NCBI GenBank assembly: GCA_947598325.1
Contig: CANQFD010000004.1
Span: forward strand, 25,985 to 89,984
DNA length: 64,000 nucleotides
Direction: 5' to 3'
Source: an uncultured Bacilli bacterium
Lineage (GTDB): Bacteria > Bacillota_I > Bacilli_A > RF39 > UBA660
Below, piece after piece: positions 56,220 to 64,000 of the stretch; position 1 is the stretch's first letter, and each line of letters opens with the position of its first letter. The notes beneath the pieces are model-generated. The model was not told where the DNA came from, made no database searches, and worked only from the letters and a program-made list of their open reading frames with translations. The translations under genes were made by a program, and so were the position numbers.

Positions 56220-57632
56220 CTATTTTGCTCTTTCCAATATATCTCTTGCAGAAACAAGTCCAGTCGCTGCTGCTGTAACAATATTTCCTGCTTTGCCTCC
56301 ACCATCTCCTATAAAATATACATCATATTTTTCTAATTTGAACTTATTGTCTGTAGTTATTTCATTACTAAAGAATTTTATTTCTGGTCCGTATAGAAGT
56401 GTTTCATCATTATTTACACCTGGAATAATTTTGTCAAGTTCTTCTAATCCCTCTAATATATTTAAAACAATTCTATGTGGTAAAACCAGTGATAAATCAC
56501 CTGCAACACAGTCCTTTAAAGTTGGTTCTATAAATAATTTATTAATTCTATTCCAATTACTTCTTCTTCCCAATCTTAAATCTCTAAGAGTTTGTATAAT
56601 CGGTTTTGAGTCCCCAAGAACATTTGCAATTTTAGCAATTGATTCTCCATACTCTCTTGTATTAGTAACTGGTTCTGTTAAATTAACCTTGCTTATAAAT
56701 GCAAAATTAGAATTATTTGATTTTATATCTTTTAGGGAATGTCCATTTACACATATATATCCATAATAGTTTTCTTTAGCAACAAAGCCACCTGGATTTG
56801 TACAAAATGTACGTATTTCATCTGCATAAGTTTTAGTTTTTATAAATATAGTAGGATCATATATAACATTGCAAATATTCTCCATTACTTCTTTTCTAAC
56901 CTCTACTCTGACACCTATTTCAATACTCTTGGAAATATAATCAATACTATATTTATCTGCTAATTCTTGAATCCATTTTGCACCTGTTCTACCTGGCGCT
57001 ACAACTACATTTTTTGATTCTATAGTTACTTTTTCGCCTGATTTATTATAAGTTATCCTGTGTAAATCTTTTTCAATACTTTCAATATCAGTTACATCAG
57101 TACTTTCTAATATTTCAACGCCTTTATCTTTTAGATAATTAGAAAATTTTTCAATGTATCCTGGTAAATGATCACTTCCTAGATGTTTTTGTTTTATTAA
57201 TAATAATCTTTGACCTAATTTTGTAACTTCTTTTTGAATTTTTATAGCTTCATCCATATTACTTGGAAATACTTCTGCATCCATATTAAACTTATTAAAT
57301 ATTTTCTCAGTATCATCTATTAACTTATATGCTTCATTTTCACCCATATATTTAAATAAATCTGATTTACCAAGTTTTGGTATAAAGTTTAATTTGCCAT
57401 CAGAGAATGTACCAGCACCTCCATATCCTGATAAGATATTGCAAGGATTACAATTTTTACATTCTGTTTTTAACTTATTCATAGGACAAACTCTATTTTC
57501 TGCAAATTTACCTTTATCTAACATTAGAATCTTTAAATTAGGATTATTTTCAACAAGTTCGTAAGCACAAAATAATCCAGCTGGCCCTGCGCCAACAATA
57601 ACAACATCATACTTCATAACTACCCTCCACAA
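56220..57632 (-). CDS. NAD(P)/FAD-dependent oxidoreductase
   Basis: YDVVIVGAGPAGLFCAYELVENNPNLKILMLDKG, SGYGGAGTFSDGKLN, YFIGDGGGKAGNIVTAAATGLVSARDI. Confidence 0.9.
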   Translation of the reverse strand: MWRVVMKYDVVIVGAGPAGLFCAYELVENNPNLKILMLDKGKFAENRVCPMNKLKTECKNCNPCNILSGYGGAGTFSDGKLNFIPKLGKSDLFKYMGENEAYKLIDDTEKIFNKFNMDAEVFPSNMDEAIKIQKEVTKLGQRLLLIKQKHLGSDHLPGYIEKFSNYLKDKGVEILESTDVTDIESIEKDLHRITYNKSGEKVTIESKNVVVAPGRTGAKWIQELADKYSIDYISKSIEIGVRVEVRKEVMENICNVIYDPTIFIKTKTYADEIRTFCTNPGGFVAKENYYGYICVNGHSLKDIKSNNSNFAFISKVNLTEPVTNTREYGESIAKIANVLGDSKPIIQTLRDLRLGRRSNWNRINKLFIEPTLKDCVAGDLSLVLPHRIVLNILEGLEELDKIIPGVNNDETLLYGPEIKFFSNEITTDNKFKLEKYDVYFIGDGGGKAGNIVTAAATGLVSARDILERAK

Positions 57633-57657
57633 TAATTATAACACAAAAAAAAGATAA

Positions 57658-60027
57658 TTAGTTTTTATCTTCTTTATTCCATTTCCAATTTAATATTATA
57701 TCCATATCTTTTCCATATTCTCTAATATACTCTTTATGTTCAATTATTTTATTTTTACACCATTCCATTAATTCTAATGATTTATTTTCCAAATCTGGTA
57801 TGTATTTAAGTGCATCGATAACCAGGTTAAATCTATCTATTTTATTTTGAACCCTCATGTCAAATGGTGTTGTAATAGTTCCTTCCTCATTATAACCATG
57901 TACATGCATATTTTTATTTGTTCTATTATAAGTTAATTGATGGATTAAAGATGGATAACCATGAAATGCAAATATTATTGGTTTATTTTTTGTAAATATA
58001 GCATCATAATCCTTGTCAGTAAGACCATGAGGATGTTTATCATTTGATTCAAGTCTCATTAAATCAACTACATTTACGACTCTTACTTTTAATTTAGGAA
58101 ATCTTTCATTAAGAATGCTAGTTGCAGCTAAAACTTCAAGTGTTGGAGTATCTCCTGCACATGCAAGTACTACATCTGGTTCTTTTCCGCCATCATTACT
58201 TGCAAATTCCCATATTCCTATTCCTTTGGTACAATGTTTGATTGCTTCCTCCATAGAAAGCCACTGATATCTAGGATGTTTTGATGCAACTATTACATTT
58301 ATATAATTTTTAGTTTTAATAACATGATCAAAGCAAGAAATTAAGCAATTTGCATCAGGTGGTAAATACATTCTTACTATATCAGATTTTTTTGTAACTA
58401 GATGGTTTAAAAATCCTGGATCTTGATGTGTATATCCATTATGATCTTGTTGCCAAATATGTGATGATAAAATAATATTAAGTGATGAAATATCTTGTCT
58501 CCAAGGTAATTCTTTAGTTACTTTAAGCCATTTAGCATGCTGAGATACCATCGAATCTATTATTCTAGCAAATGCTTCATAACTATGAATAAAACCATGT
58601 CTTCCAGTAAGTAAATATCCCTCAAGTGCACCCTCACAAAAATGTTCTGAAAGATAAGAATCAAGTACTCTTCCATCTACATCTAAATATTCATCGTTAT
58701 CATATGTTTTATTTACCCATTTTCTATCTGTTTCCTCAAACACTGCATTAAGTCTATTAGATAATGCTTCATCAGGACCAAATAGTCTAAAGTTTCTATT
58801 ATCTTCATTTAGTTTAATAACATCTCTAATATATTTGCCAAGTTCTATCATGTCTTGTTTTATAACTTTTCCTGGTGATTCAATTTCCACACCATATTTT
58901 CTAAAATCAGGGGTCCTAAGTGGTTTTAATATTTTCCCTCCATTTGCATTTATATTTGATCCCATTCTTCTATCTCCAGTTGGTGCAAGTGCTTTTATTT
59001 CATTTTTTAATTTACCGTCCTCATCAAATAGTTCCTCTGGTTTATAACTTCTAAGCCAGTCTTCAAGCAAAGGCAAATTTTTTGAATTTTCATTATTTAC
59101 TACAATTGGTACTTGATGAGATCTAAAAGTGTCCTCTATTTGTTTACCTTCTACTACTTTAGGACCTGTCCATCCTTTTGGGGTTCTAAGTATTAACATT
59201 GGCCACATTGGTCTTCTAATCTTGTTCTCTTCTGCATCCTTTTTAATTTTTTTAATTTTAAGAACAATTTCATCAAGTGTTTTTGCCATTTTCTTATGCA
59301 TTTCTTTAGGATCAGATCCCTCAATGTAATATGGTTCCCAACCATATCCTACAAATAAATTTTCAAGTTCTTCTTTTGATATTCTTGATAATACTGAAGG
59401 ATTTGCAATTTTATACCCATTTAAATGAAGAATAGGAAGTACTACTCCATCAGTCTTTGGATTTAAAAATTTATTTAAATGCCAGCTAGTCGCAAGTGGT
59501 CCTGTCTCTGCTTCTCCATCACCTACAACACATGAAACGATTAAATCTGGATTATCTAACACTGCTCCAAATGCATGAGATAAAGAATAGCCAAGTTCTC
59601 CACCCTCATTTATTGAACCTGGTGTTTCAGGTGCTACATGAGATGAAATTCCCCCTGGAAAACTAAATTGTTTAAATAATTTTTTTAGTCCCTCTTTATC
59701 CTCAGTAATATTTGGATAAACTTCGCTATATGTACCTTCTAAATAAACATTTGATACAATAGCATTCCCCCCATGACCTGGACCAGATATATACATCATA
59801 TTTAAATCATATTCTTTTATTATTCTATTTAAATGAACATAAATAAAATTTTGTCCTGGAACTGTTCCCCAGTGTCCTACAACATTTGGTTTAATATCAG
59901 TTAGTTTAAGTGGCCTTTCAAGTAGTGGGTTATCTAAAAGATATAATTGACAAGCAGATAAATAGTTAGCTGCTCTAAAATACTCATCAATTCTTTCTAT
60001 CTCTTTTTCACTTAGTTCTTTTATCAT
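57658..60027 (-). CDS. xfp: Phosphoketolase (xylulose-5-P/fructose-6-P)
   Basis: [86 protein letters not shown]; start at ATG after GGAGGGGAATT. Confidence 0.97.
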   Translation of the reverse strand: MIKELSEKEIERIDEYFRAANYLSACQLYLLDNPLLERPLKLTDIKPNVVGHWGTVPGQNFIYVHLNRIIKEYDLNMMYISGPGHGGNAIVSNVYLEGTYSEVYPNITEDKEGLKKLFKQFSFPGGISSHVAPETPGSINEGGELGYSLSHAFGAVLDNPDLIVSCVVGDGEAETGPLATSWHLNKFLNPKTDGVVLPILHLNGYKIANPSVLSRISKEELENLFVGYGWEPYYIEGSDPKEMHKKMAKTLDEIVLKIKKIKKDAEENKIRRPMWPMLILRTPKGWTGPKVVEGKQIEDTFRSHQVPIVVNNENSKNLPLLEDWLRSYKPEELFDEDGKLKNEIKALAPTGDRRMGSNINANGGKILKPLRTPDFRKYGVEIESPGKVIKQDMIELGKYIRDVIKLNEDNRNFRLFGPDEALSNRLNAVFEETDRKWVNKTYDNDEYLDVDGRVLDSYLSEHFCEGALEGYLLTGRHGFIHSYEAFARIIDSMVSQHAKWLKVTKELPWRQDISSLNIILSSHIWQQDHNGYTHQDPGFLNHLVTKKSDIVRMYLPPDANCLISCFDHVIKTKNYINVIVASKHPRYQWLSMEEAIKHCTKGIGIWEFASNDGGKEPDVVLACAGDTPTLEVLAATSILNERFPKLKVRVVNVVDLMRLESNDKHPHGLTDKDYDAIFTKNKPIIFAFHGYPSLIHQLTYNRTNKNMHVHGYNEEGTITTPFDMRVQNKIDRFNLVIDALKYIPDLENKSLELMEWCKNKIIEHKEYIREYGKDMDIILNWKWNKEDKN

Positions 60028-60136
60028 AATTCCCCTCCTAGTATATATAATCATTATATATTATTTACAAGGTAAAGACAATTATGTACTTACATGATTT
60101 TACATTTTATATCTGTTATTTAATAAAAATAAATCC

Positions 60137-60307
60137 TTATTTGTTAAAGGATTTATTATTTAATAATAGTTTTAATTCTTGTTCTTTTAATTCATTTTGT
60201 TTTTCAAGTGCATCAGATAATCTTCTTAATTCTGTAATTAATCCGCCTTCTTTTAAATCTCTTAAGATTATTCTTAATGCTTGAATTTGTTCGCCATCCC
60301 ATGACAT
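60137..60307 (-). CDS. Small protein (56 aa)
   Basis: AAAGGAGTGATTAAAT-ATG; MSWDGEQIQALRIILRDLKEGGLITELRRLSDALEKQNELKEQELKLLLNNKSFNK; terminator hairpin AAATCCTT/AAGGATTT at the stop codon. Not in ORF track. Confidence 0.65.
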   Translation of the reverse strand: MSWDGEQIQALRIILRDLKEGGLITELRRLSDALEKQNELKEQELKLLLNNKSFNK

Positions 60308-60375
60308 ATTTAATCACTCCTTTTTTGGGAAGTAGATTAATATATCATATAAATATCTTTTAAACAATACATTTT

Positions 60376-61005
60376 TTACAAATTATTATTATTTTTAACA
60401 TTTTCATTTAACTCATACATTTTTTTATCAAGTGCTTGAATTACTAGAGAACAATCATATAATTCTTGTTTTATATTTTCTGGGGTTTCTTCAGGAAATT
60501 TATATTGAATTTTATGATCTAAACTTGCCCAGAAATCCATTGCAATTGTTCTAATTTGTATTTCTGCCTCTATGTATTCGATGTTATCATTAAAATAAAT
60601 TGGCACAAGCACTATCATATGATAACTTATATAACCGGTATCTTTAGGATTTTCGATATAATCCTTTTCGCTTTTTATTTTAAATTGTTTAGAATTTTTT
60701 ATTATATTAACAATATCATATACATCTGATATAAATGAACAAACTATTCTTACACCAATCATATCATGAATGTGATTTATTAAATTTTCAATAGTAATAT
60801 CATAGCCTTTTTTTTCTAACTTTTCTAAAGCACTAGATTCAGATTTTAATCTAGATTTAATATGTTCAACAGGATTGTATTTATTTTTAAATTCAAATTC
60901 CTTAATTATCATGTTTAGTTGCGTTTCAAGTAAATCTAGTGCCAGATTATATTTAAGCATTAATTCTGATATTTTATCTTTATCCGCTAAATTATTATAA
61001 CTCAT
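60376..61005 (-). CDS. Small alarmone synthetase (RelQ/YjbM-like GTP pyrophosphokinase)
   Basis: EHIKSRLKSESSALEKLEKKG, HIHDMIGVRIVCSF, EAEIQIRTIAMDFWASLDHKIQYK. Confidence 0.92.
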   Translation of the reverse strand: MSYNNLADKDKISELMLKYNLALDLLETQLNMIIKEFEFKNKYNPVEHIKSRLKSESSALEKLEKKGYDITIENLINHIHDMIGVRIVCSFISDVYDIVNIIKNSKQFKIKSEKDYIENPKDTGYISYHMIVLVPIYFNDNIEYIEAEIQIRTIAMDFWASLDHKIQYKFPEETPENIKQELYDCSLVIQALDKKMYELNENVKNNNNL

Positions 61006-61161
61006 TATATTTCTCCTTTCCTAAGAATAAAAATAATCCTAAAATAAGGATTACTTCATTTAATTTCTAACCGTATGATGAATTATAACATTAAAATTGA
61101 TAAATGTCTAGTTCTAGTATTAAATTTTACATAGTTTGCAAATATATATACTTATATTTTC

Positions 61162-63069
61162 TTATTCTTTTATATGTTTTTTTCTATAAATATCAAGTGT
61201 TATATTAATGATAAATATCACGATAAATATCATAAATACAATTATAATATTTTGAGTTAATAAATTAGATTCTATTGTTACTAAACTTTCTTTTAATAAA
61301 TTTATTGTATATGTCATTGGTAATAAATTATGTAACCATCTAAATCCTTTTGTAACAGTTTCTATTGGGAATGTACCTCCTGCTGAGGCTAATTGTAGTA
61401 CTAATAGTATTAATGAAATAAATTTACCTATATCTTTAAAGTTTATAATTAAGAATTCAATAATTGCAACAAATGTATTTGCTATTAGAATAATAGATAA
61501 ATAATATAAGAAAATATTTGTTATCTCAATATCTAATAATAATTGTAATAATATTCCAAGAATTAATGCTGAAAAAGATGCAAGTGCATGATAGTATAAT
61601 GTTCTTTGAATATAATTTTTGTTTTGTATTGAAAGTTTTTTAAATCTTTCTTCTTTATCATAATATAAAACTATGTATAACATTAGACATCCTACCCATA
61701 ATGCAATTGATATAAAGAATGGAGTAAATGCTGTTCCATAACTAGATACTTTATTAACTTCTTTTGTTTTTATATTTACTGGCTCTTCACTATATTTTGA
61801 AAGTCCTTCTACTTTTTTTAACTCTTTTTTTGATGAATCAATGTTACTATCTATCTTTTCTTTTGCTAATCTTACACTATCATTTAATGTTAATAAACCA
61901 TTATTTAAACTATTAGTACCATCAGCTAAAGTATTTATACCTGTTTGAATCTGAAGGGAACTATTATATAAAGTATCAGCACCATTTAACAAATTATTAG
62001 CACCATTTTGAAGTTCACTAATTTTACCCTCCACACTCTTTAAATTAACCATTTGATTACTTAAAATATTAATTCCATTATTAACACTATTATTTCCTTG
62101 AATTAACGCATTACCACTTGTTTTTAAATAATTAATTACAGTAGTATTTCCTGTTGTATCTTTGGTCATTGAAAGGCCCTGCGCAATAGCACACATTTGT
62201 GTTTCTTCTTGAGTTGCTGAACCATTTACGACTTTAGGACAAATACTTAAATTAATTAAATTAACTAAATTATTGGTATATGTTAAAGTATCATTAACAC
62301 CAGAAACATAACTATTTAAACCTGATGTTAATGTATCACTTCCATTTTTTAAAGTATTAACACCATTTGTTAATTCATTTAAGCCTGATGTCAATTCGTT
62401 AAATCCACTAACACTGTTTGCTAATGTATCTGTTCCTTCTTTTAAACTTTTTACCCCTTCATTAAATTTATTATAATTGTCCTTTAAAACTAATGTTCCA
62501 CTATTTATACTTTGACTACCATCTTTTAACTTACTAGTTCCATTATTAAGTTCTTCAAAGCCATCACTAATAACTTCAAGCTCTTCTGGTACTTCAGATA
62601 TATTATTTGCTAAATTATCTACAATTCCAGAATTTATTTTGTTATCTAAATTTTTTTCAACAGTTGATACAACATTATTAATTATCTGACTAGATAAATA
62701 ATTTGACTTTTGATTTGGTGAATATGTTATAGTTGCATGTTTTTTATTTGTAGTTGCTGCGCTATTTATACTTTCTGTAAAATCACTTGGAATATTAATT
62801 ACAGCATAATATGTTTTATCATATAATCCATCCATTGCTTCATCTTCACTAACTACACTAATTTTCAATTTTTTACTATCTATAATGTTATTAACTATTT
62901 CTTTGCCATTATCACCTTTATCATTATTTACTATTGCTACAGGTAAGTTATCAATATTTCCTTCTCCATATGGATCCCAATATGCTTTTAGATAAAAGAA
63001 ACTATACATAAAAGGAATAATTAAAACTGCAGCAATTATAATATAATTAAAATATTTTTTATTCTTCAA
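61162..63069 (-). CDS. YhgE/Pip domain membrane protein
   Basis: FMYSFFYLKAYWDPYGEGNIDNLPVAIVNNDKG; repeated ..LNNGTSKLKDGS.. linker; C-terminal ABC2-like TMs. Confidence 0.92.
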   Translation of the reverse strand: MKNKKYFNYIIIAAVLIIPFMYSFFYLKAYWDPYGEGNIDNLPVAIVNNDKGDNGKEIVNNIIDSKKLKISVVSEDEAMDGLYDKTYYAVINIPSDFTESINSAATTNKKHATITYSPNQKSNYLSSQIINNVVSTVEKNLDNKINSGIVDNLANNISEVPEELEVISDGFEELNNGTSKLKDGSQSINSGTLVLKDNYNKFNEGVKSLKEGTDTLANSVSGFNELTSGLNELTNGVNTLKNGSDTLTSGLNSYVSGVNDTLTYTNNLVNLINLSICPKVVNGSATQEETQMCAIAQGLSMTKDTTGNTTVINYLKTSGNALIQGNNSVNNGINILSNQMVNLKSVEGKISELQNGANNLLNGADTLYNSSLQIQTGINTLADGTNSLNNGLLTLNDSVRLAKEKIDSNIDSSKKELKKVEGLSKYSEEPVNIKTKEVNKVSSYGTAFTPFFISIALWVGCLMLYIVLYYDKEERFKKLSIQNKNYIQRTLYYHALASFSALILGILLQLLLDIEITNIFLYYLSIILIANTFVAIIEFLIINFKDIGKFISLILLVLQLASAGGTFPIETVTKGFRWLHNLLPMTYTINLLKESLVTIESNLLTQNIIIVFMIFIVIFIINITLDIYRKKHIKE

Positions 63070-63080
63070 TTTAAACCCTC

Positions 63081-63641
63081 CTAATTAAATAAACCATCTT
63101 TTAAAATCATTGTAATTGTATTAGTAATCTCATTCTCATCAATTCCATCACTAGACCATTTAAATATAATAGATATATAAACTGTATATATTATAAATGA
63201 ACATAATTCTACATTACATTTTTTTATTTTGTTTTCCTTTATTAACTTTTCTAATTTTACTCTTATATAATCTTGCAGTGAGGCATCTATTTGATTAGAA
63301 AATTTAATTGCGGATGTTGTTTTTAAATCTTGAGCCTCCCTTTCAATTATCTTTAAAAATTTACTATTCTTTTTGTATTTAAGTAATTCATATATTGAAT
63401 TATGAATTATATCAAAGGCATCATCATATTTATTTTCAATACCTTCCACAATATCTTTCATATTAACAAGTTCTTCTTTAACAAAATATTCAAACAATTC
63501 ATCCTTATCTTTAAAATACCTATATACAGTTCTTTTTGTTACACCAGATAAATTTGCTATTTCATCCATACTTACCCTTTTATATCCGTATGTTGTAAAT
63601 AGTTCTCTTGCTTTTTGTATTATTTGATCTTCTTTATTCAT
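63081..63641 (-). CDS. TetR/AcrR family transcriptional regulator
   Basis: ARELFTTYGYKRVSMDEIANLSGVTKRTVYRYFKDKDELF. Confidence 0.93.
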   Translation of the reverse strand: MNKEDQIIQKARELFTTYGYKRVSMDEIANLSGVTKRTVYRYFKDKDELFEYFVKEELVNMKDIVEGIENKYDDAFDIIHNSIYELLKYKKNSKFLKIIEREAQDLKTTSAIKFSNQIDASLQDYIRVKLEKLIKENKIKKCNVELCSFIIYTVYISIIFKWSSDGIDENEITNTITMILKDGLFN

Positions 63642-63661
63642 ACAATTACACCTCAGTTTTC

Positions 63662-63713
63662 ACCAGTATACTGGTTCAATATACCAGTATACTATTTTTC
63701 AAAAAAAAGTCAA
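63662..63713 (-). promoter_or_regulatory. tetR-yhgE promoter with two tandem palindromic operators
   Basis: -35 TTGACT (63708-63713), 16-nt spacer, -10 TATACT (63686-63691). Operators ACCAGTATACTGGT (63662-63675, perfect palindrome) and ACCAGTATACTATT (63683-63696), 21 bp apart. Confidence 0.8.
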
Positions 63714-63895
63714 CATTTTTTGTCGAATTTTTATATAATATATAACTACACTACATAATATGCAACAATTCATAATTGTATTCATAAAATGAAAATTATA
63801 CTATTATTAATAAAAAATGTGCCATTATAGTTAATGATTTTGATGTTCTTTAAAATAGCAATTATTGTATAAATACTAGTTACTAGATAAAAATA

Positions 63896-63926
63896 CGAAA
63901 AAAGAACACTTTTAAGAGTGTTCTCA
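63896..63926 (-). terminator. Terminator for a minus-strand gene beyond the right edge
   Basis: Minus strand GAACACTCTTAAAAGTGTTCTTTTTTC. Confidence 0.65.
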
Positions 63927-64000
63927 GACTGTTGACAAAGTAAAAATTGTTAATAGTCTTTATATTTTTGAAAAAATGTATTATAATTAAATTGCGAGTT

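Overview
The window is 64 kb of a very AT-rich, sporulating Firmicutes (Bacilli-like) chromosome. Most of it is ordinary housekeeping DNA: recA, pgsA, rnpB (type B), gpsB, recU, a class A PBP, dnaD, cca, hup, alr, der, engB, ackA, rny, xfp, a small alarmone synthetase and 12 tRNA genes.

Three things stand out. (1) spoIVA, an essential mother-cell sporulation gene, is split into two undamaged in-frame halves by a ~10.43 kb element. The element encodes a large serine recombinase, a 38-aa ORF and a 2740-aa M26/Zmp-like metalloprotease. Its ends carry 22-bp inverted arms that form a symmetric attP-like site around a TGG shared by both junctions. Precise excision would restore a 492-codon spoIVA. 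This looks like a skin-like, developmentally excisable element in spoIVA. (2) A giant minus-strand ORF (>=3979 codons, open at the left edge and absent from the supplied ORF track) encodes a surface protein with about 12 InlB-type repeats, LamG-like and discoidin-like segments and a long beta-helix-like region. (3) Several small ORFs with good ribosome-binding sites are missing from the ORF track, including a 30-aa hydrophobic peptide that could be a type I toxin.

All family calls come from reading the translations. No database search was run.
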